A DNA stretch of 64,000 nt from Numida meleagris (Eukaryota; Chordata; Aves; Galliformes; Numididae): assembly GCF_002078875.1 (NCBI RefSeq), contig NC_034414.1, positions 33,763,640 through 33,827,639 on the forward strand. Reading direction: 5' to 3'. Every line of letters begins with the position of its first letter. The first letter of the stretch is position 1. Below are positions 26,192-38,529 of this stretch, piece by piece. Under the pieces are notes generated by a model. It made no database searches and had not been told where the DNA came from. It was given only the letters and a program-made list of their open reading frames with translations. A program made the translations under genes and the position numbers.

Positions 26192-26975
26192 TCTTCCTCA
26201 GGGTAGGAAGGCCCTTGGATCCTGGATTGCTGGGCTGACGCCAATCGGATGAAGTTTAAATAAAATCAAGTGCTGGGTCCTGCACTTTTTTCACAATAAC
26301 CCCAGGCAATGCTACAGGCTTGGGGCAGAGTGGCTGGAAGACTGTGTAGAAGAAACGGAGCTAGGGGTGTTGGTCGATGCTTGGCTAAACATGAGCCAGC
26401 AGTGTGCCCAGGTAGCCAACAAGCCCAATGGCATCCTGGCTTGTATGAGAAATAGCCAGCAGGAGCAAGGAAGTGATGGTCCCCATGCACCCAGCTCTGG
26501 TTAGGCTGCACCTCAAATGCAGACATTGAGGCCCTGGAGTGTGTCCAGAGAAAGGCAGTGAAGCTGGTGAGGGGTCTGAAGCACATGTCTTATGAGGAGT
26601 GGCTGAGGGAAATGGGATCGTTTGGAGAAGAGGAGGGTCAGGGGGACCTTATAGCTCTATACAGCTACCTGAAAGGAGGTTGTGGTGAGGTGTGGGTCAG
26701 CCTCCTCTCCCAGGTAACTAGGAATAGGACTAGAGGGAATGGCCTCAAGTTGTGCCGGGGGGAGGGTTCAGGTTGGATATTTGGAAAAATTTCTTCTCTG
26801 AAAGAGTGGTCAGGCACTGGAGCAGGCTGTCCAGGGAGATGGTGAAGTCACTATCCCTGGAGGTATTCAAGAAACACTTAGCCTGTACACTAAAGGACAT
26901 GGCTTAGTGGGGAAATATTGGTGGTAGATGGACAGTTGGACTAAATGATCTAGGTGATTCTATGATTCTATCCAT
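26192..26975 (+). mobile_element. CR1 LINE 3' fragment with internal deletions
   Basis: CR1 begins around 26192 (CTCAGGGTAGGAAGGCCC) and ends in two CR1 tail repeats (GATTCTATGATTCTAT, 26957-26972). Recognisable blocks include the TTGGTCGATGCTTGG segment near 26370 and the GAATGGCCTCAAGTTGTGCC segment near 26737. A deletion of roughly 40 bases after 'TGGTTAGGCTGCACCTCAAA' removes the conserved KYCVQFWAP codons seen in the other copies. Frameshifts break the rest. Confidence 0.9.
26558..26845 (+). pseudogene. CR1 reverse transcriptase C-terminal remnant
   Basis: A 95-codon open remnant reading [20 protein letters not shown] and then [20 protein letters not shown], the standard CR1 ORF2 C-terminal segment. 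It lacks the endonuclease and catalytic parts and shifts out of frame after about residue 75 (normal CR1 would continue with LDIRKxxFSE). The methionine is internal to ORF2. Non-functional. Confidence 0.8.
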
Positions 26976-29900
26976 CAGTCACATAATAAAAAAGTAAGAC
27001 TTACTGAATGTAATCAGCAATAGACTAAAAACATAACATTTATATTGCCAGAAGGACTTTTCTTCTTAATTCTCTGCCTGTAAAAGGAAACAAAGAGTTT
27101 TCCTATTCTAAGCAGTTTAACGTTTTAGCAGTTCTGAAAGTCTCCACTGGGACCCTCTTAATGGCTGTGCACCTATAGTCCATTCACTTTATAAACATGC
27201 AGCATCTGCTGCAGAGGATTAAAATTTTTAACCTAATTTTTTAAGTCATCTGAAACTATGATATAGCAAGAGGATGTTGCCATCATAAGGCTGTTAGCTT
27301 GGATACAGCTTATTCTGCAAAATTTATGCTGTTCAGACTACAGTTTTGAATATAACTTCTAAGATGTCTTAAGAGTTAACACTCACTGCTTTGGTTTTCT
27401 ACGCTGGTTTTTGGAATGGAAACACTCATGCAAGAGCTGTGTCCTCACAGTGAAGTAAAATTATCTGTTATTAACAAATAATGTACTGTTTTTTTGTAAT
27501 TATGGAAGACTAATTTTAGTAGCATTATGGGATGATGTTTCAAGACAACAAACTGGGATTAATATTACACATGAAAACATATTAGCTCATGTTTTTCTAA
27601 AAACATAGTGAATACACATATTTTTAGACCATAAAGGAACTTTGTATGAAAATATACAGAATTTAATGATTCTTGACCTCTTCCCATATATATATACATC
27701 ATTAAAAAAAAAAAAAAAACTAAAGGCTAGAATTTTACTTCTACACTCAACTTTAGCATTGCTAAATATATGAATGCATGTTACTTGTTATAGTTTTGAA
27801 AACTTACTTAAACATTTAAGAAATGAGTGAAGATAAGTTCATAAAATGAAATACATTCAGAAATAAGTTCACAAAATGAGCCATTACAACACTAAGGAAT
27901 TCTCTATTAAATGAGAGATATGAAACTATCTGCTCAATATAGTTAAATTAAAACCGCATCCCATCCAGTACATGCATGCATGTATGAGAGAGAACATGAG
28001 CAAGAGAGCACATGCTCATACAGCCAAGAGAGCTGCTTACTGAAAATATTCTGCAAGTTACTACACATAAAAGGTATATTATGAACAAAAATGTAAAGTG
28101 AAAAATTCTAAATACAGCATGCTATCATTTACACATAATTATATATTAACACCCTGAAAAACCAAAAAAAATTATCAGCAAATTCATGATCATTTCTCAC
28201 TGACTTTGAGTAAGCATTTTTGTTCACGTTACTTGTAGAGAAAATGTGGGATCTAAACAGTACTATACACATGATCCAAAATATAACTTTCAAACAAAGA
28301 CCAGCAAATATGCCCAAGACATAGAGTTTTCATATACAGAGGATTTCTTCTGATTTTTAACCTATTTCTAGAAGTCATCAAGAAAATACTACAAAGTTGC
28401 TCTATACTATATTGCCTCCGTAACAGCAGGCTCACAAAGATCTATATGCCTACTATTTTCATTTGGTCAACTTTTAGAAAATGAGTGGGGGGTAACGGAA
28501 GAGACTATTGTTGTTGCTCCTATTTATTAATATAAACATATCTTATTATAAAAAAAAAACAAACACAACCCTCAACAAATTAGTTTATGTTGGGTTTTCA
28601 GCAAAAGGACCAGCATTTCATGGTAAAAATCTCAAAGCATCAACATAAAAGCAATCACGGCTTTAAATGATGTTGCAGTCCATAACCCGTGCAAGTGAAA
28701 AATAAAATAGTGCTATAAAAACACATGAAATTTTCTTATTAGTCAAATGGGAACATGTTATAAATGCAGATGTGCAAAACTGGTTAATCTTAATGAAAAC
28801 AAAAAATATCAGTCAGATAAAAATGTGGAAAATTTAAATTCATGCACCTTACAAAACAAGGTGAGCTAAATCACATTAAAATATTTCAAATGGCACTTAT
28901 CTGCAAAAAGAATTTAAAGAAAACTAACACCAAATATATGTAATATAAAAATAAATTCCATATTTATTTATAATTTCAGGCCTTTTTTTGTACAGAAGAA
29001 AACATGAATTTCCCTAAGTGAATGGTTCCCTTTTAAAGGACCTCATAAATCAGTTAGATGATTGATTTTTCAATCTCAATTCTTTTTGCTCCTTTACTAG
29101 TATTCAAATATTAAAATACTTTGTGAAAGTGAAGCAGGTACAATAGAAAAAAAAATTCAGCGCCTGAAATTCTTGTCATTTAAGGTCCTTTTTAACAATG
29201 TGTTACAAATTATCACAAATGATTCTCTGTTGTTAGATCTGCTGAATAGTTTTCAGAAATGAGCTAAAAATAAGTCAGTGTTAAAAAGTAGGGTTGCCAG
29301 TTCTTTCATGGTCCCAGAAAACGAAGAGGAAGTTGGCAGGATCAGCTCAGCTCCACTGTGTTCCTGAAAAATATAAAATAGCAGTCTCCACTGGATCATT
29401 GGGTCCATGGCACTCTGGTACTACTTATGAAAAAGATTCTGGTGATGACTGTAATGGTGCTTTAACATGGAGTAAGATACATTTGTAGGTAGGTGAAAAC
29501 TTTACATCTGAAGTTTTAATGCTGTAGGTATACATTATTGAGGGTAAAAACATACTAGGACCTCACCTTTGATTACTATTACACAGAGGAAAAATTAAAA
29601 TGAATTTTAATAAAATTAAAAAGTGAAGACTGCATACACCTGATTTATTCCTTTTTTATTTACCAAAACTGACATTTTAAGTTGTAATCTCACATATATA
29701 CTAGCAAGATCTAATTTAAACTATGGTTGAGATTCTCTAAAATGTTCATACAAGCTCACAATGCAATCAGTAGTGTAATTCTTTTGGTAAAAACAAATAT
29801 AAGCTTAATAAAAATATAAAGCTTTGACATCTTTTTATTAGTAATTAGATGTGGTAACTGAACCAGGTCTTTTGAAACATCTATGGGAAACTTCGAAATG

Positions 29901-31092
29901 ACATCTCTGGAAGTTCTGTTGGAAAAGCCCTCTGGAATCTAAATGAAACCGTACCTTTTACACAAGTCATAAGAATTTGCCACACCAGTTGACCTTGGAA
30001 AAAGGGTCCGACAACAATGAAAAATATACAGTACTTATTGCTCTGTACCTGTTCAGCTACTATTGAAGCAACAGAACTGCTCCTGTACAGAGAAGTATGA
30101 AGATTCAATAAACTTGGTACTTAAAAAGCGTTTCCTATAGGTCCATTAGTCTCCCACTCAAACTTTACGATCTAAAAATTTACTTTAAGAAATAATTAAA
30201 ATCTCTAAAAACAGATAGCTATTTTGCTATGCAACATAGTAATTGCTACATAGCAACAAAAATCTTTAAACAGAATTTGCCTGCATACTTTACTGTTAAG
30301 TAAGACACATATATAAAGTTACATTGTTAACGTACTCAACTGCAAAATAAATTTCAAACCTAGACTACAATGTTGTCATAGATCAATAATGAAAACCAAA
30401 CATATATACCAAGCAAATGGAAAAAAAAAACAACCTTAAATACTGATAACGAATAGCATATAGAAAAAAACCCACAATTTTCAAAAAAAACTCAATTTCC
30501 ATATCAGCACTAAAAGAGTTATATACAATGGAGATTCAACTTCAGTTTAGGATTAGATTTTACTACTGCAAGAAAATGTGCTAGACTTCAAATCCATCTA
30601 CCAAAAGAAAAAAAAAATGCTAGAACACCCTGTCTCATTAGTGAACCAATACAGACATAACAACAGGAATTTCTAAATAAGCAAAATAATTTCTACAGTG
30701 TGCATGTTCTTTCTGCAATTCCTTCTTCAGTATCTGTCATGGGAAAGTCAACAGGTAGATAACAGAAAAGTTAATTAGAGACTGTAAATCTAATTCCCAA
30801 AAGACTGTGCAAATTCTTGTTTACCCACTGTAAACAGATGCTTCAGCAGAATAAAAAGTTGCATTGTGCATAAAAGCCTCTTCACATTAATTCATGAAAA
30901 TGACTCAAAGTTGAAAGTAAAATAAATAAATAAAGATAACAACTTAATGTGTCCTCAACATAACAGAAGAAGAAAACATAACTCCAAAACATTTAAGAAT
31001 CTGATCATCTGCTAATTTCATTCTACTGGGTAAGTATAGCATTAAATGTATTATATATAGACATATACTACATATATAATCTATATTCATTT
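26976..31092. other. AT-rich non-coding sequence
   Basis: No gene recognised. Contains a (TA)n run near 27688-27698 followed by an A run (27704-27719), and an imperfect ATGC/GAGAGA patch near 27970-28020. A 64-codon frame at 29294-29488 has mixed composition but no convincing acceptor, and its end (TTTGTAG|GTAGGT) is a stop codon. Confidence 0.55.
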
Positions 31093-31116
31093 TAATAGGA
31101 GAGCTTTAAACTAAAG

Positions 31117-31914
31117 TTGCTGGGGGAGAGGATCTTCAAACCTTCCCACTTTGAGGCTGATGATGGTTATGGATGTCCTGGGCCTGGAGTTGGATCACAA
31201 GCCAATACGACAGCTCCTAAGGTGCAGGATAAGGGAACTCCAACTGGTAAATCAGCCTCAATGGAAGCCCAACTCAAATGCCTGTACACTAATGCACAGA
31301 GCATGGGGAATAAGCAAAAAACAGACCTGGGGGTATTGGTCGATGCTCGGTTGAGCATGAGCCAGCAGTGCGCCCGGGTGGCCAGGAAGGCCAATGGCAT
31401 CCTGGCTTGTATCAGAAATAGTATTGCCAGTAGGAGTAGGGAAGTCATTGTCCCTCTGTACTCAGCACTGGTGAGGCCCCACCTCAAGTACTGTGTCCAG
31501 TTTTGGGCGCCTCACTGCAAGAAAGACATTGAGGCCCTGGAGCGTGTTCAGAGGAGGGCGACGAAGCTGATGAGGGGTCTGGAGCACAGGCCTTATGAGG
31601 AACGGCTGAGGGAGCTGGGATTATTCAGTCAGGAGAAGAGGAGGCTCAGGGGAGACCTTATCGCTCTCTGTAACTACCTGAAGGGAGGCTGTGGTGAGCT
31701 GGGGGTCGGCCTCTTCTCTCTTGTAACTAGTGACAGGATGAGGGGGAATGGCCTCAAGTTGCACCAGGGGCGATTCAGGCTGGACATTAGGAAACACTGC
31801 TTTTCTGAAAGAATGGTCAGGTGCTGGAATGGGCTGCCCAGAGAGGTGGCTGAGTCACCGTCCCTGGAGGTGTTCAAAAAGCATTTAGATATAGCATTGA
31901 GAGACATGGTTTAG
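31117..31914 (+). pseudogene. Chimeric CR1 frame: ORF2 start fused to ORF2 end
   Basis: A 265-codon open frame made by chance from two CR1 copies. Residues 1 to about 67 come from the outer element, including the start of the endonuclease ([15 protein letters not shown]). Residues from about 69 onward are the inserted element's reverse transcriptase C-terminus, with blocks [44 protein letters not shown] and [13 protein letters not shown], to the native ORF2 stop TAG at 31912-31914. Neither part contains the endonuclease catalytic core or the YADD active site, so no enzyme activity is expected. The inserted part has no stops, which suggests a fairly recent insertion. I see no promoter to suggest expression. 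Confidence 0.8.
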
Positions 31915-31993
31915 TGGGGTTATTGGTGGTAGGTGGATGGTTGGACTGGATGATCTTGTAGGTCTTTTCCAACCTAGCTGGTTCTATGATTCT
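31321..31993 (+). mobile_element. Younger CR1 3' fragment nested in the older CR1
   Basis: A 673-bp 5'-truncated CR1. It starts at ACAGACCTGGGGGTATTGG and ends at TTCTATGATTCT. It is flanked by AAAAA on each side (31316-31320 and 31994-31998), which fits a 5-bp target duplication. Removing it with one AAAAA rejoins the outer element's codons AAG CAA AAA GAG ATG in frame. Inserted length plus duplication is 678, a multiple of three, which is why the outer frame is the same on both sides. Confidence 0.88.
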
Positions 31994-31998
31994 AAAAA

Positions 31999-33697
31999 GA
32001 GATGCAGGCATGTGCATGCCTGCAGGGCTATCATGTCATTGGCATCACTGAGATGTGGTAGGATGGCTCTCACCACTGGAATGTAGGAGTGGATGGGTAT
32101 AAACTCTTTAGGAAAGACAGGCAGGGGAAAAGGGGAGGGGGTGTTGCCCTCTACATCAGTGACCAGGTGGAGTCCATGGAGCTCCACCTGGGGATAGATG
32201 AGGAGCTGACAGAGAGCTTATGGGTTAGGGTTAAAGGGAAGGCAGGGGAAGGAGACATCATAGTGGAAGTCTGCTATGGGCCACCTGATCACGAAGACTG
32301 AGTGGATGAGGCCCTCTATAAGCAGGTAGGAGCAGCTTCACATTTACAAAACATGGTCCTCATGGGAGACTTCAATCACATCAGTATCTATTGGTTGGAC
32401 AGTGCAGGAGGGCACAAGAAATAGAAGACGTTCCTGGAATGCATTCATGATAAATTCCTCTTCCAAGTAGTACAGAAGCCCATGACAAAAGGTGCTGTGC
32501 TGGACCTTGTCCTCACCAATGAAGAGGGGCTGATGAGTAATGCAAAGCTCAACAGCAGCCTTTGTTGTAGTGACCACGAAATGTTGCCCTTCAAGATCCT
32601 CAGGGCACCAAAGAGGGTGCACAGCAAGCTTGCTACTCTGGACTTCACGAGAGCAGACTTCAAACTCTTCAGGGAACTGCTTAGCAGGGTGACATGAGAT
32701 AAAGCCCTGGAGGGAAGGGGGGCCCAAGAAAGCTGGTCAGTATTCAAGGACCATCTCCTCCAAGCCTGGAAGCAGTGCATCCCGAGAAAAAGGAAGGCAG
32801 GCAAGAATGCCAGGAGGCCTCTGTGGATCAACAAAAAGCTCCTAGACTTACTTAAGTGCAAGAAGAAAGTCTATAGGGAGTGGAAGCAGGAACAGGTTAC
32901 CTGGGAGGACGATACAGAAGTTGTCTGAGCAGCCCGGGATCACATTAGGAAAGCTAAAACCCAGTCAGAATTAAATCTAGCCCCGGACATAAAGGGGAAC
33001 AAGAAGAAATTCTACAGGTATATCAGTGATAAAAGGAAGGCCAGGGAAGATGTGGGCCCTCTCCGGAAGGAGAATGGAGACCTGGTCACGAGGGGTACGG
33101 AGAAAGCTGATATGCTCAGTGACTTCTTTGTCTCAGTCTTCACCAGCAAGGGCTCTAGCCACACTGCCCAAGCTGCAGAATGCAAAGGTATAAACTTAGA
33201 GAAGGAAGATCTGCCTGCTGTAAGTGAAGATCAGGTTCAAGATCATCTAAAGAACCTGAAAGTGCACAAGTCCATGGGACCCAATGAGATCCATCCAGCG
33301 GTACTGAGAGAACTGGCAGATGAAGCTGCCAAGCTGCTATCCATCATATTTGAAAGGTTATGGCAGTCTGGTGAAGTTCCCGCTGATTGGAAAAGGGGAA
33401 ACATAACCCTCATTTTCAAGACAGGAAAAAAAGAAGATCCAGGGAACTACAGGCCAGCCAGTCTCAAATCTAGATCATGGAGCAGATCCTCCTGAAGGCC
33501 CTAGTAAGACACACAGAATACAAAGACAAGGTGGTGGGTAGTAGCCAACATGGCTTCACCAAAGGCAATTCATGCCTGACAAACTTGGTAGCCTTTTATG
33601 GAGTTACAGCATCAGTGGATAAAGGAAGAGCAACTGACATCATCTACTTGCTCTAATGCAAAGCATTTGACAATGTCCCACACAACATCCTGGGAGC
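31999..33697 (+). pseudogene. CR1 ORF2 remnant: endonuclease and partial reverse transcriptase
   Basis: CR1 ORF2 encodes an AP-like endonuclease followed by a reverse transcriptase. One frame carries it from about 31999 to 33470: VIGITEMW near 32035, YKLFRKDRQGKRGGGVALYI at 32098-32157, LVLTNEEGLMS near 32508, [17 protein letters not shown] near 33010, and reverse transcriptase blocks [10 protein letters not shown] and GNYRPASL near 33270 and 33445. In-frame stops occur at 32059, 32299, 32422, 32695 and 32926. A frameshift near 33470 moves the continuation [14 protein letters not shown] and CKAFDNVPHNIL into another frame. The catalytic-motif position before KAFD reads LL-stop-C instead of an Asp-containing LDFC. 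The YADD region is deleted after NIL. Clearly dead. Confidence 0.9.
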
Positions 33698-33903
33698 CAA
33701 ATTCTTTACTGTGAGAGTGGTGAGATGCTGCAACAGGTTGCCCAGTGAGGTTGTAGATGTCCCCTCCCTGGAAGAATTCAAGACCAGCCTGGACATGGCT
33801 TTAAGCAACCTGGTCTAGTGGGAGGTGTCTTAGCCTATGGCAGGGGGGGGCTGCAACTAGATGATCTTAAAGGTCCCTTCCAACCCAAACCATTCTATGA
33901 TTA

Positions 33904-34309
33904 TAATAAGCATCACCTCACTTTGATTTTTCCAGCTTCAACTGGCATCATATAGGGTGAAATCTTTAGCCCTACTCTGTAACAAAACATCAAGACAGGC
34001 AGGATTCTACCTGACAGAATAGTTAGTGTTAGTACAGTTTATTAACTTGAGTGGGGTGATGCTAAGTCCAAATAACTATAAATCATGTAATGTTAATTTC
34101 TTAAGGAAGAAAAATTAAAAATAACCAGTGAAGAACAAATTTTAAATCAAAGAACAAGGAAATTAATTACTGATTTCCGGATCATATTCAGCACCTTGTA
34201 TATGCCTTTAAACATTAACAGAAAGCTAGCAACAATCTGTAAGAATTAGTTGCCTAAACTATTTCCAGCACCTGTCAAGGAGCTCCAGTTCCTTCCTGAT
34301 TCTATCAAG
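33904..34309. other. AT-rich non-coding spacer
   Basis: No gene or repeat seen. Confidence 0.55.
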
Positions 34310-34410
34310 TGAACATCGAAGTCCTGGCCGACCCTGTTGTGGGGCCCTGCTTGACCAGGACTGTTGGAATAGGTGACCTCCCAACCTCAGCTATTCATGA
34401 TGTCACAGCA
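34310..34410 (+). mobile_element. CR1 3' tail scrap
   Basis: About 100 bases fit a CR1 3' end: GGCCCTGCTTGACCAGGACT, then TTGGAATAGGTGACCTCC, then CCAACCTCAGCTATTCATGAT. The usual 'CCAGAGGTCCCTT' stretch between the last two blocks is deleted. Confidence 0.75.
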
Positions 34411-35227
34411 TCACAGAAAAGGACTGTATGTTGAACTCTGTAATAGACATTAAAACATAACAAATTCAGCCTAACAGCAATGCTTACTACCTAAGCTGAC
34501 AAATTAATTGCCTCCATCTGAGTATGAATTTGTCAGCATAAGTATTTCTTTTTACAAGTAACGCTAAGAACTAGCAAGACACTTATTCAAAACACACAAA
34601 TCGAAGACTGCACTGAAGAAGGTAAGTGAAGTATTTCAGTTAATCCACAGAAATTTAGTATCTTTATTAATATTTTGTTTGTTTTTGTTCATTTGTTTTG
34701 TGGAGAAATAATGAGTATTCTGTATTTCTTTTTAAGAGTACACAAAATTTAAACTAGGATAGGAAGACTAACAAATTGGTGTAGTAAACATGAAAAATCT
34801 TACACAAATAAAACAAGTATAAACTAAATACACTATTTAACTTGCTCTACTTAAAATATGGTCTTTATTTTATTTCTAGTGTAATTAATTCAGTTTAACT
34901 GAAGTGGAAGAAAAACTTTCAAATACGATTTCACTCAAAAAATTTTCTTCTATTTACCGGTGCTAATTCAGGATTTTTTGAAAAACTAAAATTGAATGGA
35001 CCTCTGAAATACATTTGTACTTGGTACAGGAGGAAACATACATTAAAACTGAGTATTAAATATTTATTAAAATTGGCATGAAAGGAGCTCTATTATTTTT
35101 AGCAGTTTATGCAATACACTTTGACAGAGATCCAGCATTAATAACAAAGTTTTCCAAAGCCTTTGTCAAAGAAATAGAAGCATTTATAATGCAGCACAGA
35201 TGAATCCCATAGTGGTCAAAACCAATT

Positions 35228-35310
35228 TCCATAGGATCATGGGATATCCTGAGATGCAAGGGACCACAAGGATCGCTGAGTCCAACTCCTAGTTCCACAC
35301 AGCTGATTTA
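35228..35310 (-). mobile_element. CR1 3' tail scrap, minus strand
   Basis: Plus-strand text ATAGGATCATGGGATATCC followed by GGACCACAAGGATCGCTGAG and TCCAACTCCTAGTTCCACAC is the reverse complement of a CR1 3' end of the 'TCCTTGTGGGTCCCTTCC' type. The rest of the element is missing. Confidence 0.75.
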
Positions 35311-38300
35311 GCCTCAGTAGTAGGCATTGGTAAGCAAGATAAGGATCTTTTCCTTGTCCTCCTCTTCAGCACACATCTGACAGTTTTTTCAATTTTGAAG
35401 TGACAGAAAAGGAATCTAATCTGTCCTATACATTTAATTTGCATGAAATTTTAAAATAACTTAAAGAATCCTGCATTGTATAATCTCTGCAGAGACTTAA
35501 ATTGTGTCGAAAATACACTGAACTGTAATCTTCTTTTTCCTTTGGGATATTATCTTGAGAATTTCTGTTAGCCTAACTCAGGCTTAACAAGACCTGTACT
35601 TTGAATCCATCCTGCCTAAACAGAGTATTGGATTGTACAGAGTCTGCTGAATTCTTCAAGTAGCAAAATCTACACCATATACTTTGCAAGTATAAAAAAA
35701 TTAAAGATTTTAAAATATCTTTTTTCTGATTACCGTACAAAGCTAAAAATAAATTGTTTAGAAGGCAGATGGTCAAAGTGCAATAGAATTGGATTAGATG
35801 CCTAAATAGGCCTTTGGCAAATAAGATCTTAAAATTAAGAAAATCTGAAGTTTCCTGAGATGCTTAGTGTTTCCTAGTTGTGAGGAAAAGCTATTGAACT
35901 GAAAAATATAGACTTTACTTGTCAACTTTCCCTGTCATATGTATTGAAAAAAAAACCACCACCGCCACAAAAAAGTAAACAAACATTACATGCCTCCCAG
36001 AAATTCTTGCATCCTAGAAATACTCTAAACTGTCTCTTTTTCTGGATAGACAAACACAGAAATCTGGGAAAAAAAGCCAATGAGGCAGCTCTTCATCTGT
36101 GACCAAAAAAAATGAGAATGTCTTTTTTATCACATTAGAAAATTATACAGTGGTATAGCACTACAAACATTTTGGAAAAAAAACTAACAAAAATAAATTG
36201 AAAAACCTAATTCCAATATAAATGCAAATAGCATCATTTTAGGTTAATTTCTTAAATGTTCATTATAACTTAGGGCTCACTGAGCCTGAAATCAAATTAC
36301 TGTGCAACAGATATTATTTTTCTCATCTGCATTAATGGTAAGGCAAGGAGGGAGGACAGGCTATATAAGATGAGGAAGACATCAAAATTTTTTAATTACA
36401 GTATATAAACAAGAAGATTAAATTCATTGTAGTTGTAACCATGAGAAAAGAAATATACAATCAAAATTAAAATGAGAAATTTGAGTAAATTTTTAGTGCT
36501 TATAAACAGTTTGTTGTTGTTTTTATGTTCTTAGTTTTATTAACAGACGTATACAATACTCTGGTGATAAGTTATGCTAAAACATGAACATTAAGTAACT
36601 TGCAAAAATCAAATGAACTTTATCACCATACTAGTTAATTCTATTAAGTACAGCCACAAAAAAGACAAACGACAACAACAACAAAAAATTTTTCATGACT
36701 GATAAATGTCTGATGAATGTTTACAGGACTTAACCTGTAAATCAAACGTGTTGCTAACAGTTAAAATATATCACACAGGCAACACAAGAAATAAATCTAG
36801 CCGTATAACAAGCTAAATTTGCTTTCAACACATACAGGAGGCATTTCCAGTTGCTAGGTATTATGTAGCATATAAAGTTACAAGTAAACATCCTCACAGA
36901 GATCATATACACAGCTTGCCATAACATTCAAGAACTGTAAAAGCTTTATACAGACAACTTTGCTCATAAAATTCAAAAGTTAGTTTTAGAAGTTTCAAAA
37001 TCTCTAGAAAAAATGCAACAAAAGTCAGCCACAAGTGTTTAAAATAAAGTGTTAGATAAAAGAGCCTTCTGGACTATTTCCTCTCTTCTATTGCTGAGCA
37101 TCCTTTGTCCATTTCATACCAGAAGTTGTAACACAGATACAAATCTGTCACCACACTTAAAAATTAATCACTTTTGACTGAAAATTGATACAGATTTCCT
37201 TCAATCCACCTTACTCATTTCTGAAATTATTTAGAATTTACTTGTTTGTCACTGTATTATTTTGGCTCCCCTATCTAGTTGAGATACACTTAGATCATTC
37301 TCATACACAAAACCTAACACCTGCAATGTTATCTCTTCATTTTTAAGTACACTTTCTACGATTTGAAAATTGTCAGAGTAATTTTTACTTCACTACTTCC
37401 TCCATTTCAAGACAACTCCAACATTATTCTCTAATTATGAGTATCACAGCTTGGATGATGTTTTCCTATAACCTGTGCTAGAAACTGCAAGAAGGCTCAG
37501 AAGATTCATATAAATCGTGATTAGTCACATCCTCATATTATTCAGCCTCAATACATTTATCTTGTTTAAATTCTGCAAATGGCAGCATCATATCTATAGA
37601 AATGTGAGATAACCAGTGATCCACTTGAGCTCCCAGACCTACTATCTACTCAGACGTATTTCAGCATCACTTAATGGTTGGATCCGATTCTCACTAAAAC
37701 TAGGCCATTTTACACCTTCCACGAAACAAATGCTCTCAAAGAAAGGTCAGATGGGACAGTGACCAACTCAATCAGGCTTCCTTATATATGTAATCAAGTA
37801 ACAACCACTCCAGAATGTTTTATGACTTGCATATTTTACATGTAGCTACATTCCTGAGAAACAAGCATACTATTCATTCCCTTAAAAACACACTGCATTA
37901 CCATAATATAAAGTTCCAGAAGCAGCACAGGATATCAAGTTAGGATCTACTTCAACCCTGTTTGTTATGATTTCTGAATACCTATAAGTAAGTGAAGAAC
38001 ACCACTTGACCTCTCTGAAGCAAGTCTCTAACCAATACACTAAAACACGAAAGCTAGAATATATTCTTTTCTATGCCACTGATCAGCACCTATGATCCCC
38101 CCAATTTGATCATTTCACTTAACTTTACCAATATTTGAAAGCAATAACATGAAAATGCTGCATTAGATCGCAATTTGTCATGTGCTGTATTTACATTTCA
38201 TTATTTTACATGTAGTTGACAGTGCTACAATGGAATACAAAAAAGATAAACTCTATATAAAATCAAGTCAAACTTCTTCGTGAATTTTCATTGTCCATTA

Positions 38301-38477
38301 TCAATATAAACCCCAGAACTGGTGAAGTTTAATTACTAAGTTGAGTAAGAAGTCAAATCTCTTGAACTTTATACAAAAACAGAGTACACACTTGTATCAC
38401 AGGCTGAGAGCAACCAACAGCACAATACATACTGTACCAAGAACATACCACCTTCACTTACTGGGTAAGTAACTTAC
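35311..38477. other. AT-rich non-coding sequence
   Basis: No gene or named repeat. An (ACA)n/A-rich patch lies near 36668-36690 and a T/G patch near 36510-36525. Confidence 0.6.
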
Positions 38478-38529
38478 CTGGATGATGTAAAGACAGAGGA
38501 AGAAAAGTGGTTCAAATGTGAACATAAAG
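38478..38529 (-). CDS. Weak candidate 52-base exon
   Basis: On the minus strand a strong polypyrimidine acceptor (TTTCTCTTTCTCCC... ending AAAACAG) precedes a 52-base segment that ends in a consensus donor CATCCAG|GTAAGT. One frame is open and gives a short hydrophobic peptide, MFTFEPLFFLCLYIIQ. Both splice sites are better than most in the window. A second site with the same GTAAGT context, also preceded by an acceptor-like tract, lies 90 bases upstream on that strand (38567/38568). The peptide is short and pyrimidine-driven, so this could be a cryptic or recursive splicing exon rather than coding sequence. Confidence 0.2.

Larger units (their letters stand above)
31093..33903 (+). mobile_element. 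CR1 LINE reaching the ORF2 start, split by a second CR1
   Basis: The longest element in the window. It starts near 31093, passes through the ORF2 beginning ([15 protein letters not shown] at about 31270-31317), is interrupted by another CR1 (31321-31993), then continues with the endonuclease domain, the first half of the reverse transcriptase, an internal deletion near 33690-33705, and the 3' end with tail CCATTCTATGATTA at about 33889-33903. Most CR1 copies are cut back to the last few hundred bases, so retention of the endonuclease region is notable. Five in-frame stops and one frameshift make it inactive. Confidence 0.92.

Noticed and set aside
29294..29488. 64-codon plus frame ending at a GTAGGT donor-like site
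   Set aside because: The apparent donor is immediately after an in-frame stop and no acceptor is seen.
32003..32024. Perfect 10-bp palindrome (TGCAGGCATG...CATGCCTGCA)
   Set aside because: It lies in the CR1 endonuclease coding segment and reads as normal ORF2 codons, so it is probably part of the element and not a regulatory site.
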